A DNA stretch of 64,000 bases, from positions 310,001 to 374,000 of the forward strand of contig NZ_BSTQ01000001.1 in NCBI RefSeq assembly GCF_030269605.1, given 5' to 3'. Within the stretch, counting starts at the first letter, position 1, and the number at the start of each line of letters is the position of its first letter. The DNA comes from Lentzea sp. NBRC 105346 (lineage in GTDB: Bacteria > Actinomycetota > Actinomycetes > Mycobacteriales > Pseudonocardiaceae). This document shows, piece after piece, positions 7,265-17,104 of this stretch. The translations under genes were made by a program, and so were the position numbers. The notes under the pieces were generated by a model. It was not told the origin of the DNA and made no database searches. It saw nothing but the letters and a program-made list of their open reading frames with translations.

Positions 7265-9472
7265 CTACCGCCCACCACCCAGCACCTGACGCACTGACTC
7301 CGGTCGCAACGGCAGCAGTCGCAGCGCTCCGATGAGCTCCCCGCGCTCACTCCAGGCAACACCAGGGTCTGCTGTGAGTCCTCTGTGGACACCCTCGCGT
7401 TCGAGGACGTCGCGCAGCCGTTGTGGTGCGAAGCGGACGAGGCCGGGCTCGGCAGCGGTGCTGAGGAAGCCGAGCTGGCCGCCGCGGCACAACTGCGTCA
7501 TGTCTCCGTTCACCCCGGTGCGCATTACCGCGAGGGCCGCAGGCGACTCCGACCAGACCCGAGCCATCAGCGCGTCCCGCGGACCCTGGTCGCGGCTGAA
7601 CCTGGTGGCCGTCAAGAGCCCGTTGCGCCGGACGTCCGTGCCGTATTCGTCGAGCAACCGGTCCAGCCGTTGTGCGTACACGCCTTCCCTCGTGTGCATG
7701 ACTCGTTCCGCGGGAGGCCATGCAGGCTTCAGCGCGTCGCGGCACACGTTGACGAGATCGCCACGGATCACCGCATACAGCTCCTGCGGTACCGGCCTGG
7801 CCATCCGCACATGACCGTCCTCCGCAGACTCAGGCGCGTTGAAGAGCCGCTCCCCGGAGACCTTGAGGGTCGCGGTGACCTCCTCCAGCCCGGCCGCCAC
7901 CTCGGTAGCCGCCGCGGCGAGGGTCTGTCTGCGCAGCAAGGGCAACCACTCGTGCGCTGTCACCTCCTCGGCGATCCGCGAGAGGTCGCTCACGATGCCG
8001 CGCAGCGCCTCCACCCGCAGCCGGCCGCGCCAGTCACGCACGGCCGAACGCCAGCTCAGCAGGACGGTCGCGGCGCAGAGCACCACCATCAGCACTGCGA
8101 CCGCGGGGCCTGCCCACGGTGGGATGTCAGCGATGATCTGGAGGAGTCGCACTGCGAACAGTTCCCCGACGAGGCCACCGGCCAGCGCTCCCGACATCGC
8201 GGCGAGCCCGTAGGTCAGCGCAGCACGCGGGAGTGCGGCTTCGAGTCCGTACTCGGCCTCCGGCCCAGGTCGTCGCCCGAGCAGCAGCCAGCCCGATCCC
8301 CACCACGCCAAGGCGAGAAGTCCGCCGGCGAGCCAGCCCGGCCCCGCAGGCCCGAACACCAGGGTGAGCAGTGCGCAGCTCAGGAAGATCAGCGGGAGCG
8401 TGACGAGCGGCAGCGGCCAAGGGCGAAACGGTGGCATCGCAAGGGTCACCGGACCTCGCCGGTCGACCTCCTCCAGTGCGGCCGCGCATCCCTGCGGGCC
8501 GGTGTTGGCGGCGACCAACCTCAGGTCATGCGCCAGCCTCGAGAGCGCAGCGCCGTCGTCGAGCCGGGCGTCGACTGCCTGCTGCAGATCCGCCGCGATC
8601 TCGCCACCGTCCGCCTCCCTGGGACGGGGCACACCAAGCTCCACCACGTCCTCAATGGACGGACGTCCGACCTGCAGGTGGCCGTCCACGCGGTTGAGCA
8701 GTTCGGCGAGCAGGCGGCGGTAGTTCTCCACCGCCTGGCCCGCCCAGCTCACCTGGCTGCCGAGCGTCGCCGTCGGCCGAGGTGACGCGAGCAGCGCCTT
8801 CACCGTCCCCAGTGCGCGAGCGAGTTGGCTGACGTGGTCGAGCCGCCGCAACGCTTCCGTTCGCGCCTCCTGTGTGGGCCCGGACAGCACCGCGCCGTCG
8901 TGGGCGCGGGGCAGGTACGAACGGCGGATCGACGCGTCGAGATCGTGCGGCGCCGAATGGTCCGATGCGCACAACGACCGGACCGCCGCCGCACTGGCCT
9001 CGGCCAGCTCGACCGGGTCGGCCGAGCCGACCACCAGCCGGATCCCGGGGTTGGCTGCGGCGCCGGACAGCCCCTCGGCGGCCGCCACGACCTCGTCGAA
9101 CAACTTCGGAACCCGTAACGCGGCGATCAGGCTGTCGAGTGCGTTCCCCGGCTGCTCCACCGGGCGTGGGACCGAGCTCTCCGGCGCCCAGTCGACGCCT
9201 CGTGGATCACCGACCCACAGCACGGTGGCGTGCCGCAGCGCGGGTGGCACGGAGAGAACCACCCCGTCGTTGGGGTTGTCCGACCCCGGCTCGCCGACCG
9301 CGACGCACACGACGGCCGTGACCATGTCCCCTCCGACGAGCGACAGGTAGGTTTCCGCGTGCTCGACCAGCGCGCTCGCGTGGTCGATGACCACCACGCC
9401 GCCGGCGATCTCGGCAGGCGGCTCGGCACCGGCGCCGCGCAGGTCGACCAGAACGATCTTCGACGTGTTCAT
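7265..9472 (-). CDS. Large polytopic membrane protein of the GTPase operon
   Basis: The 735-residue protein has a soluble N-terminal part (1-350) with alternating alpha/beta character (KIVLVDLRGAG, TAVVCVAVGEP). About four membrane helices follow between 360 and 485, then a 250-residue soluble C-terminal part. I do not recognise the family. Its start overlaps the tubulin-like gene stop by four bases (ATGA at 9469-9472) and its stop abuts the pseudokinase start, so it is an obligate operon partner. It may be the membrane hub of the system. Its N-terminus looks like a Rossmann-like domain without a P-loop. Confidence 0.8.
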   Translation of the reverse strand: MNTSKIVLVDLRGAGAEPPAEIAGGVVVIDHASALVEHAETYLSLVGGDMVTAVVCVAVGEPGSDNPNDGVVLSVPPALRHATVLWVGDPRGVDWAPESSVPRPVEQPGNALDSLIAALRVPKLFDEVVAAAEGLSGAAANPGIRLVVGSADPVELAEASAAAVRSLCASDHSAPHDLDASIRRSYLPRAHDGAVLSGPTQEARTEALRRLDHVSQLARALGTVKALLASPRPTATLGSQVSWAGQAVENYRRLLAELLNRVDGHLQVGRPSIEDVVELGVPRPREADGGEIAADLQQAVDARLDDGAALSRLAHDLRLVAANTGPQGCAAALEEVDRRGPVTLAMPPFRPWPLPLVTLPLIFLSCALLTLVFGPAGPGWLAGGLLALAWWGSGWLLLGRRPGPEAEYGLEAALPRAALTYGLAAMSGALAGGLVGELFAVRLLQIIADIPPWAGPAVAVLMVVLCAATVLLSWRSAVRDWRGRLRVEALRGIVSDLSRIAEEVTAHEWLPLLRRQTLAAAATEVAAGLEEVTATLKVSGERLFNAPESAEDGHVRMARPVPQELYAVIRGDLVNVCRDALKPAWPPAERVMHTREGVYAQRLDRLLDEYGTDVRRNGLLTATRFSRDQGPRDALMARVWSESPAALAVMRTGVNGDMTQLCRGGQLGFLSTAAEPGLVRFAPQRLRDVLEREGVHRGLTADPGVAWSERGELIGALRLLPLRPESVRQVLGGGR

Positions 9473-12400
9473 ACGCGTTGGTCACCACCGAGTCCGTTTG
9501 CGAAGTCCACTTGCTCGCGCAGGTCGACGAGGCTCTTGGTGGTGGCGCCGACCTGCTGGTGCAGTGCGGCGGGCAGTGTGTGCGTCCAGAACTCGCGGAA
9601 GGCCGCGAGCTGGGCGTCCTTGCTGAGCACTCGGTTCTGTTCCGCTTGCTTGACCTTGAGCAGTTCGGGTGTCGCGAGGTCGACGATGGTCGTGAACTCC
9701 GGTGCGGGTGGCGACGGCGACCGGTCCGCCTGTGCGGGGATCGACGACATCAGCCTGGCCGCGAGGGCGCGCCGCTCGGGCTTGTCATCGGCGAGCACCC
9801 ACTGTTCGTAGGCCTGCAACATGCTGGCCCACGACGACAGGGCGCCGAGCGGCGTCAGTTCCAGCTGCATCTTCACCGCTTCCCGGCCGCCGAGCTGCAC
9901 CGTGATGCGGTCGGGGCTGACCGGGTCTCCCTCGACGACGAATTTGCCGTCCCACGCCGCACAGAGCAGGCGGTGCAACACCTGCTGCCGATCTCCCTCG
10001 CTCATCAAGAGGTAGTTGCTGTCCTGGCTCAGTCGCCGTCGCCAGGGGAGGGTGTCCTCGCGCTCCGGTTTGCGCTGGGCGCTCGCCCAGAGCCAGATGG
10101 CCTGGCGCAGTTCAGGCACCTCGGTGATGCCCATTGAGCTGCGGGTCAGCACGACGACCATCGCGTCGGCCTGCACCGCGCGGAACTCCGGCTCACCGGC
10201 CAGGTCCACCGGCAGCGCCACCTCGCGGCGCAAGAACCGCTCGATGTCCTCGTCCTGCTGTACGGCGGGGTAGGTGAACAGAGCCTGGAGCGGCGCGCGG
10301 CCGTCCGGGGCGAAGCCTCCCGGCACCAGTTCGGCCAGCTTCATCCGGAACCTGTTCAGGTCGCTCTCGGTGACGCTGTTGTCCCTGCGCTGCACCGCGT
10401 TCGCGAGCAGGTCCTCCATTCTCGGGACCAGCGCCGGCCGGGTGCGGTCGCCGGGACGCACCACTTCCGCGACGGCTTCCTTGACCTGCTGCCGGACGCA
10501 GGCGACAGCGGCCTCCGGATCCTTCATCCCCGCGCTGAAGGCGTCGGCCCAGCCGTCCTGTCCCAGCAACAGGTTCAGCACGTGCCCCTCGTGGGAACCA
10601 GGGCTGAGGTGCTCGGACAGATCTTCCTTCAGGCGCTGGAGAACTGCCTGGTAGAAACCTTCGAGGCCGTCATCCTCCGGTGGCAGCAGGTAGGCGACGC
10701 CGACGCGGGGTTTGTACAGGTCCTTCGTTCGCTGGTCGAACTGCGTCGCGTCGTCGCGGGCATGAGTGAGGAACGCTTCGTGGATGGCGCGGAACTTCTC
10801 CACGAACGCCTGCCACGGCCTGTTCCACAGTCGATGGCTGTCGTTCCACGCCGCGTTCCAGATCCGCCGCGACTGCCACCTGTGCCACTCGTCCTGCTGC
10901 CTGATCACCGCCTGCGCGGCGTCGTCCGCGATCCGCAGCCGATGCAGAAGCTTCTTCGGCAGATTGCTCGGCAGCGGAGCAGCCGCGGGATTGAGTCCGG
11001 GTGGCGCTGCGGGCGGCACCCGCCACGTCTCGAGCATCGCCCGAAACCCGTCCCTGTCCAACTGCTCCGTGAGGTCGCGATGGCCGAAAACGGTGCGGTG
11101 CAACCGGAACAGGTCGAGCTCACGCAGCAGGACCGTGGCAGCCGCGGACGGGTCGAACTTCTGCGCCAGCGTGGCGACCGGACCGCCGAGCTTGCCCTTG
11201 TCGGTGTCGATCCCGGCGCCCATCATGTTCGCGCGCTCGGTCAGGGCCGCGACAACCGGTCCGTATCCGACCGGGTTCCCCTGTGGTGGTATCCGTGACG
11301 GAGCTGCCTCCAGCACCCGGTCGAGGCCCGCGGCGTTGATGAACTTCCGGATGTGCGCCTTGTTGGTCTCGGCCGCTCCCGGCGGGACACGCAGCTCCTT
11401 GATCGCGTTGGCGAGCAGGTGCGAGCTGACCACGTCGGTGAGCTCGAGCAGCGGCGTGGTCAACGCGGCGACGGCACTCGTGGTGACACCGCGTCTGCCG
11501 ACGCCGGTGTCCGCGACGGCGTGGCGGTTTACCTTGCTGTTGATGAAACCGTCCGCAAAGGACTGATACGGTCGGTTCGGTCCGTTGTCATCATCGTCCT
11601 GCTCGGTCGGGCCGGCGCCGATGAGCGACATCATCAGCGACACCATGGACCGGTTGAGGTCGTCCCTGCGCACACCACCGACTGGACGCCCGAACAGGAA
11701 CGCGGTCTGTACCGTGTTCGGCGGCAGTTGCACCTGTCCAAGGGTCGAGTGCGGGTAATGAACCGAAACCGCGCCGTGCGTACCCTTGTGGTCCAATGCC
11801 TCCAGCGAACCCTGTGCGTTCTGGTCGTCGATCAGACGGAACAGGTCGACGAGCGCGGAGCCCGCGTTGAGCTCGGCGGCGCGGCCGCCACCCTGACCGT
11901 TGTCGAACGCCGACGGCATGAGGACGAGCGGGTAGATCTCGGCCTCCTTGTTGCCCCTCCGGATCTGCTCGCCGATCAGGTGCAGGTAGTCGTAGTAGAT
12001 CCCGCTGCCGGTGCCCCCGGCCACGGAGAACACCACGAACACGGTCACCGGGTCGACCCGATGGGTGCGTTTGCCGCTGACCACGTGCAGGTCGCCGCCG
12101 GACTCGTTGATGTCCGACAACGCGTTCTTGATCCCGAGCAACGCGGTGTCCGGGTTGCGTCTGAGCGTCTCGAACAGCACGCCGCGGCCGACGGTCGGCA
12201 GCTGGCCGGCCCCGCGGAGCAGCGGACCGATCCGCGGGTCGCTTTCCCTGGAGGGCAACCAGCCGATGGTGTCCTCGTCGGCGTTGATCCGAAGACTCTG
12301 TGCGACATCCGCGGAGCTTCCCAGTCTGGCGGGCACCAGGTCGGCGATCTGGTGCATCGTCTTCTGGGCTGCCTGCTCGTGTTCGCGTCCCGGCACTACC

Positions 12401-12624
12401 TCCCGGCGGACCCGTTGCAGCTCGTTCGTGCTGAGGTCTGCGTAGACGAACTGAAGGCACGACGGCAGTTGGTACGGCAGGAAGTTCGGGTCCTGGATGT
12501 CCGTCAGCAGCCTGGTGCCGTCAGGGCCGCAGAGTTCCTCGCGGAGTCGCTTCTCGAGCTCGGCGCCGACCTTGCAGCCGGTCCCGCCAAGACCGATGAA
12601 CAGCATCGGTTGATAGATCCTCAT
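9469..12624 (-). CDS. Tubulin-like GTPase (Tubulin_2 type)
   Basis: This is the largest operon gene, 1051 residues. The N-terminus reads MLFIGLGGTGCKVG, a nucleotide-binding loop. The tubulin/FtsZ signature GGTGSG lies at 203-208 in FSVAGGTGSG, followed by a long C-terminal helical region absent from FtsZ (usual length about 400). The layout fits the tubulin-like family found in actinobacterial clusters with vWA and GTPase genes. It would bind GTP and might polymerise or act as a nucleotide-gated scaffold. It follows the vWA gene after 36 bases and overlaps the membrane protein gene. The signature residues are intact. Confidence 0.88.
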   Translation of the reverse strand: MRIYQPMLFIGLGGTGCKVGAELEKRLREELCGPDGTRLLTDIQDPNFLPYQLPSCLQFVYADLSTNELQRVRREVVPGREHEQAAQKTMHQIADLVPARLGSSADVAQSLRINADEDTIGWLPSRESDPRIGPLLRGAGQLPTVGRGVLFETLRRNPDTALLGIKNALSDINESGGDLHVVSGKRTHRVDPVTVFVVFSVAGGTGSGIYYDYLHLIGEQIRRGNKEAEIYPLVLMPSAFDNGQGGGRAAELNAGSALVDLFRLIDDQNAQGSLEALDHKGTHGAVSVHYPHSTLGQVQLPPNTVQTAFLFGRPVGGVRRDDLNRSMVSLMMSLIGAGPTEQDDDDNGPNRPYQSFADGFINSKVNRHAVADTGVGRRGVTTSAVAALTTPLLELTDVVSSHLLANAIKELRVPPGAAETNKAHIRKFINAAGLDRVLEAAPSRIPPQGNPVGYGPVVAALTERANMMGAGIDTDKGKLGGPVATLAQKFDPSAAATVLLRELDLFRLHRTVFGHRDLTEQLDRDGFRAMLETWRVPPAAPPGLNPAAAPLPSNLPKKLLHRLRIADDAAQAVIRQQDEWHRWQSRRIWNAAWNDSHRLWNRPWQAFVEKFRAIHEAFLTHARDDATQFDQRTKDLYKPRVGVAYLLPPEDDGLEGFYQAVLQRLKEDLSEHLSPGSHEGHVLNLLLGQDGWADAFSAGMKDPEAAVACVRQQVKEAVAEVVRPGDRTRPALVPRMEDLLANAVQRRDNSVTESDLNRFRMKLAELVPGGFAPDGRAPLQALFTYPAVQQDEDIERFLRREVALPVDLAGEPEFRAVQADAMVVVLTRSSMGITEVPELRQAIWLWASAQRKPEREDTLPWRRRLSQDSNYLLMSEGDRQQVLHRLLCAAWDGKFVVEGDPVSPDRITVQLGGREAVKMQLELTPLGALSSWASMLQAYEQWVLADDKPERRALAARLMSSIPAQADRSPSPPAPEFTTIVDLATPELLKVKQAEQNRVLSKDAQLAAFREFWTHTLPAALHQQVGATTKSLVDLREQVDFANGLGGDQRV

Positions 12625-12660
12625 TGGTGCGTCGTCCTCACGGTCACGGCGGGCAGATGG

Positions 12661-14976
12661 TCACGCGAAAGGGTTGTTGGGGTCCACATAGGAGTCGCGG
12701 TCGGTTGCGTGTCGGCCCTCGCCGGTAGGACCGCTGTCGAACGGGTTCGTGGGCGGCGACTGCGTTGGCACGGCAGAAGACCTGTGGTACAAGTCGCCGG
12801 ACTGGTCTGCTGTGGACAGTACGAACGGATCTGCCGGAGGTCCGGCCGCTAGGCCGCCCGTCGCCCCTCGTTCGTCGGCGAAGGCGATCGCCAGATCCTG
12901 GCCGATGTCGTGTCGTTCGCCTATGGCCAGCTGGACCGGCTGCTGTCCGGGTGGGACGAGAGTGACCCTCCCTGCAAGCCGGCGCACTTCGTACGCGGTC
13001 GTCTCGTCCGGGCCGGCGTGCTGCAGCTGAAGTCCGGTGAAGTCGTTGTGCAGGATGAATCGGAACAACTTGCTGTCAGGGTCGCGGGGCATCAGTTCGG
13101 AGGTGGGGAACCCGCCCTGCCACAGCTGGGCCAGTAGTCCGCGCGTCTTGGCAGCCTCGCGGCGTGCACGCAGGCGGGCCAGCAACCAGAGCACACCGAC
13201 GAGCAGCAGCACAGCCAGCGTGATCCACACCCAGTAGAACTTCTGCCAGATTCCCGGCTCGGGAGCGACCTCGATGGCGAGCAGGCGGTTGTCGACGACG
13301 GCGTTCGAGCTGTCGATCAGCTGGACCGTCGCCGCGCTCGGACCGATCCGGGCATCCAGGCCGACCTTCACCGAGAAGGTTGTCTTGCTGGTTCCAGGCG
13401 CCGCCTGCACCGTGGCAGGTTCCACGGTCATGGTCGTCCCATCGGTCAGACCGTCCAGGTTCAGCCGCAGCTGCGCCGATTGACCCGAGTTGTTGGCGAC
13501 CGTGACCGACCCGGTCACCGTGCCCCCCGGCGCCACCGGCCCGCTGTTGGCGTCGAACAGGATCTGAGCCTGGACCGGTGCGGCACCCTTCAGCACCTTG
13601 GTCGGATAGGTGCGCGTGTCTCCGCCGACTCCGATACCGGTGACCTGGCCGGTGAACAACAGGTCTCCCGACGCGTTGTCCGGCAGGGTGAACTTGCCCG
13701 CGAAGGTTCCGTCCCCGTCGGGATCGCTGAGCGTTGCTTTCTGCTCAGGGAGATTGCCGGTCATGGTGGTGACGAACGTCAGCCCCTTCAGCGTGCCCGG
13801 ATCGATAACGGCCCGGCCGCGCGCTCTGATCTGCATGCTGACCTCGACCGTCTGTCCCGCCTCGGGCTGCGGAGGGCTGGCCGTGATGGTCGCCTTGACA
13901 GCGGCCTGGTAGATCACGGTGGCCGCTACCTGCTGCGCGGGTATGCCCGACGCGGACAGCCGGACTTTCCAACGGCCCGGCTCCGGGTCGCTGATTCGCA
14001 CCGACTCCGTCTCGGTCGACGACCCCGCGATCTCGAAGCGCGACCCACCAGCGGCCGGTGCGGGCTTGTCGCTGTTGGGTGCCTGGTACTCGACCCGCAC
14101 ACCCTGGTGGCGTTTGTAGACAACGATGGAGGCATCGCTCGCGACGGCGGGGATGTCGACGTCCAGCACGACCGAGCTGTTCTCCCCGAGGGTATCGATC
14201 ACCGGTGGTTTGATCTCGGCGCAACTGGCCGAGCTGAAGGCCCTCGCGACGGCCGTGGTCAGCTCCTCGAGGTTCGGAACGACCTGTTCCTTCGGGTCGG
14301 GAGCCGACGGCGTGCAGCTCTTGCCTTTCGCGAAACCGCGTAATGCGGCGACGTCGACATCGCCGAATCCGAGCGGCCACACCTGGGCCCCAGCTCTGTC
14401 CAGGTCACCGAGTAGTTGCTGGGCCCTGGCCGCTGCGGCGGCGTTACGTCGCTCAGGTGTGTCGCCCCACGAGTCGCTGGCCGAGACATCGAGTTTTCCG
14501 TCGGTCAGCAGGAATACGATCTTCTTTTCCTGTTTGGCCGACGATGCATAGGTGAGTGCCTGCTCCAGGGCGGCAGCGTGGTCTGTTCCGTCGCCTTCTT
14601 CGTCTTTGCGCTTGCGCAGGTCGCCAATGCATTTGGCGAGCCTGTCGCGCTGTTGCGGCGCGTCGAGCTGGATGGACTGGCACACCGCGTCGACCGCTGA
14701 CTGTCCCGGCTTCTCGGCACTGGCAAAACCGACGACGGACACCTCCGAGCCGGAGCCCAGCACACTGGCAGCGATGGTCCTAGCTGCCTCTTTCTCGGCG
14801 ACGACAGCACTGTCGGACAGGCTGCCCGACTGGTCGACCAACAGGACGACCTGGAGCGCGGGGAGCGTGGCCGGCTGGTCCTGGGTGGCGCCGCCGACCG
14901 CCGTGAACGGCAGAATCAATGACCCGGCGCCCAGCGTGGAAGCCAATAGGAACGCCTTGACCCGGCGATATTCCAT
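12661..14976 (-). CDS. Secreted/anchored von Willebrand factor A protein
   Basis: The first gene of the operon. From the ATG at 14976 it encodes 771 residues: signal peptide (1-30), vWA domain (about 41-235) with a MIDAS DQSGS at 48-52 and a FLLTDG strand, two Ig-like beta domains, a membrane helix near 575-602 and a 165-residue cytoplasmic tail ending in Pro/Asn/Phe motifs. The vWA domain would bind a ligand through a metal ion outside the cell, with the tail inside. An upstream ATG at 15135 is open, but this start gives a proper signal peptide after GGCGGA. A TTGACA-like box on the minus strand at 15077-15072 is a possible promoter. Confidence 0.87.
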   Translation of the reverse strand: MEYRRVKAFLLASTLGAGSLILPFTAVGGATQDQPATLPALQVVLLVDQSGSLSDSAVVAEKEAARTIAASVLGSGSEVSVVGFASAEKPGQSAVDAVCQSIQLDAPQQRDRLAKCIGDLRKRKDEEGDGTDHAAALEQALTYASSAKQEKKIVFLLTDGKLDVSASDSWGDTPERRNAAAAARAQQLLGDLDRAGAQVWPLGFGDVDVAALRGFAKGKSCTPSAPDPKEQVVPNLEELTTAVARAFSSASCAEIKPPVIDTLGENSSVVLDVDIPAVASDASIVVYKRHQGVRVEYQAPNSDKPAPAAGGSRFEIAGSSTETESVRISDPEPGRWKVRLSASGIPAQQVAATVIYQAAVKATITASPPQPEAGQTVEVSMQIRARGRAVIDPGTLKGLTFVTTMTGNLPEQKATLSDPDGDGTFAGKFTLPDNASGDLLFTGQVTGIGVGGDTRTYPTKVLKGAAPVQAQILFDANSGPVAPGGTVTGSVTVANNSGQSAQLRLNLDGLTDGTTMTVEPATVQAAPGTSKTTFSVKVGLDARIGPSAATVQLIDSSNAVVDNRLLAIEVAPEPGIWQKFYWVWITLAVLLLVGVLWLLARLRARREAAKTRGLLAQLWQGGFPTSELMPRDPDSKLFRFILHNDFTGLQLQHAGPDETTAYEVRRLAGRVTLVPPGQQPVQLAIGERHDIGQDLAIAFADERGATGGLAAGPPADPFVLSTADQSGDLYHRSSAVPTQSPPTNPFDSGPTGEGRHATDRDSYVDPNNPFA

Positions 14977-15178
14977 GCGATCCGCCAATCCACTCTCGTG
15001 TGCTCCACGACATCGACCCTGATCGGCGATCGAGGACGTACTGTTACGCCGTGGAAAGGCCGATGAGTGCGTGTCAACGTTCTGACCGGATTTTGTCAGG
15101 TTCCTGCCGTTCGACATTCTCTCTTGTGTCGTCACAATTACTGCGTGTGATAGTTCGCCGGTGTGTCCTCTCCCGCAA

Positions 15179-15215
15179 TCCGATCCTTCTGCCTGGTGTG
15201 GGCAGAAGGATCGGA
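15179..15215. terminator. Strong hairpin terminator, 15-bp stem
   Basis: A perfect inverted repeat (15179-15193 with 15201-15215; stem core CGATCCTTCTGCC) encloses a seven-base loop. It lies 95 bases after the stop of the secreted protease gene on the minus strand and before the vWA start. A long stem without a U-tract is common for high-GC actinobacteria. It insulates the two transcription units in the otherwise empty stretch 14977-15309. Confidence 0.75.
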
Positions 15216-15309
15216 CTCGTCGTTCTGAGGGGTCGTCGATCGTGGATCGCTCGCTTGGAATTGCAGACGGCCGGTCCAGGTCGACCCGGACGGCGGGTTC
15301 GGGCGATCG

Positions 15310-16353
15310 TCAGTAGCGGTACCGGACCAGGTTGTAGAGCGACCCGGCGAGGCTGCCGAAATACGGGCTGTAGATACTGCCCGGCAGCCAGGAGTACTTG
15401 TAGCTGTTGACCCCGTTGACGTAGCCGAATGTGCCGTTGAAATACGCGAGCCACGGGCCACCGCTGGCGCCGGGTGTCATGTCGCAGTCGAGACCGAGGT
15501 TCGCCCATCCCGACCACGGGTCGGAGTAGGTGTAGCCCTCGCAGTACTTCAGTTGTTGCCCGTCGTACGGAGGGTCCGCAGGGTAGCCGAAGACGTGCAC
15601 GTACAGCCCGTGCGGTTGGTTCCACGCGATACCTTGCCCGCCAACGGTGTTGACCAACTTGCCGCCGTTGTCGTACATGACGGCCGCGCCGATGTCGTAG
15701 CGGAAGTCCGATCCGCTGAACCACGCGCCGAGCGTGCCCAGCTCGCGGGCGACCCACATGCCGAACGGCTGGTAGCCGTAGTAGTAGTCGGGTACGAACA
15801 CCCAGTTGGTGTGCCAGTGCCCCTGGCCGTCGCTCACGCAGTGGCCGGCCGTGAACACCGTGTTCTTGGCTTCGCTGTTGACCGCACTGCCCGAGCAGGA
15901 GCGGTAGGTGCCGTCCGCGTGGGTGAAGAAGACCCTGCCGGTGGTCGTGGCGGGTGGGCTCCAGAACGAGCCGTACCAGTTGGATGCCGTGTTGACAGCA
16001 CTGGGGTTCACGGTGGAGGCATCAGCGCTCGATACGGTGCCCGCCGGCATGGCCGGTGCCACGGTGACGGGAGCACCGGCGGCTTCGGTCACCGCTGTGG
16101 CCGAGGCCTTGCTGTCCGGCGTGGCGTCCGCGGGCTTGGCCGACTTCATGCGCTCTTCGGTCCAGAAGGAGCGAATCGACGCCTCTGTGCTGTTGGCCGC
16201 CGTGGTGGCGTCGCCTGACGCGAGCGCTGTCGACATGACCGGGCCTGTGTCCGGCCGGTCGGTCTGAGCGGTGGCCGGAACGCCGGTGAACGAGCCGGCT
16301 GCGACGAGGCCGGCGATGACCAGCGACGTGCGTAATCGGGATCTTGTCCTCAT
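15310..16353 (-). CDS. Secreted trypsin-like serine protease
   Basis: From the ATG at 16353 (GGGGAGCAG upstream) the protein has 347 residues. A signal peptide covers 1-29, a Ser/Thr/Ala-rich propeptide runs to about 125, and a chymotrypsin-fold domain follows. The triad is visible: H171 in TAGHC, D220 in FRYDIG, S297 in GASGGP. Cysteines near H171 and S297 suggest disulphides. It resembles the V8/glutamyl endopeptidase-like secreted proteases of actinobacteria. It is a single gene with its own terminator and is probably unrelated to the neighbouring GTPase operon. Confidence 0.9.
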   Translation of the reverse strand: MRTRSRLRTSLVIAGLVAAGSFTGVPATAQTDRPDTGPVMSTALASGDATTAANSTEASIRSFWTEERMKSAKPADATPDSKASATAVTEAAGAPVTVAPAMPAGTVSSADASTVNPSAVNTASNWYGSFWSPPATTTGRVFFTHADGTYRSCSGSAVNSEAKNTVFTAGHCVSDGQGHWHTNWVFVPDYYYGYQPFGMWVARELGTLGAWFSGSDFRYDIGAAVMYDNGGKLVNTVGGQGIAWNQPHGLYVHVFGYPADPPYDGQQLKYCEGYTYSDPWSGWANLGLDCDMTPGASGGPWLAYFNGTFGYVNGVNSYKYSWLPGSIYSPYFGSLAGSLYNLVRYRY

Positions 16354-16537
16354 CGACTGCTCCCCTTCAAGTTCGGTACGGACCATCTGCACCAGTGAAA
16401 TTGGTTGAGGAGTTTCGCGAAATCAGGAAATGTGCGTACGTCGAGGCTCTGGTAACGGACAGTCGGGAATTGCGACTATTCAAGTGGTCGCGCTCGTGTC
16501 GTGGGTGCCGGTATTGATCTGGAAGGTCTTGATCGCA

Positions 16538-17077
16538 ATGGGGTCCAGCAGGATTCATCATTGTTCGATTGATGTCCGGCGTCGATCCGTCGGCGCGGTG
16601 CTGCTGAGTGTTCTCCTCGCCGGTTGCGGGACGACCACCACGACGGGCCGTCCCGTGGCCGGTCCGCACACGGTGGTGATGGAGTCGACCTCCGCTCCGC
16701 CGCCTGCTCCGTCCTCGGCCGAGATCGCGGCCGTGCCGCGCGAGCTGATCGGCACCTGGGAGAGCCAGGCTCAGGGGGATGCGCTCGATGTGATCGTCTT
16801 CGTCGATCCTGCGCGGTTCAAGCGGGCGGAAGTGCTGACCCAGCAACGTGATTCCGGCCTGTTCGAGTACAGCATCGCGTCACGCGGCACGGTGCGTGTG
16901 ACCGGCAACGAGCTGGTGCTCGCGCCGGACTGGGGGACCCAGACGCTGAAGGATCCGGACGGCCCCGGATGGGAGCGGCCTATCGAACTCGTCCCTGTGC
17001 GATTCCGGTGGTCGGTCAACGGAAACGAGCTACGGCTGGAGGGATCGACGGGCGAGGTCGTCTACGCCCGCGGTTGA
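16538..17077 (+). CDS. Lipoprotein of unknown function
   Basis: The 179-residue protein has a basic N-terminus, a hydrophobic stretch and a lipobox LLAGC near residue 29, so it should be lipidated and anchored outside the membrane. A Thr/Pro-rich linker leads to a beta-rich domain (ELIGTWESQ... to VVYARG) like small lipocalin-type lipid- or ligand-binding folds, which is inference from the GTW start and strand pattern. The ATG at 16538 was chosen because it leaves a normal signal length; upstream starts would bury the lipobox. The membrane protein at 17105 follows after 27 bases. Confidence 0.75.
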   Translation: MGSSRIHHCSIDVRRRSVGAVLLSVLLAGCGTTTTTGRPVAGPHTVVMESTSAPPPAPSSAEIAAVPRELIGTWESQAQGDALDVIVFVDPARFKRAEVLTQQRDSGLFEYSIASRGTVRVTGNELVLAPDWGTQTLKDPDGPGWERPIELVPVRFRWSVNGNELRLEGSTGEVVYARG

Positions 17078-17104
17078 TGGTGGCGCGAACTGAGGGGTAC
17101 CGAG

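Noticed and set aside
7385-8785. 466-codon plus-strand frame
   Set aside because: It lies fully inside the coding strand of the polytopic membrane protein and lacks domain content.
11353-12852. 499-codon plus-strand frame over the tubulin-like gene
   Set aside because: Shadow frame; the minus-strand protein has a clear GGTGSG signature and operon context.
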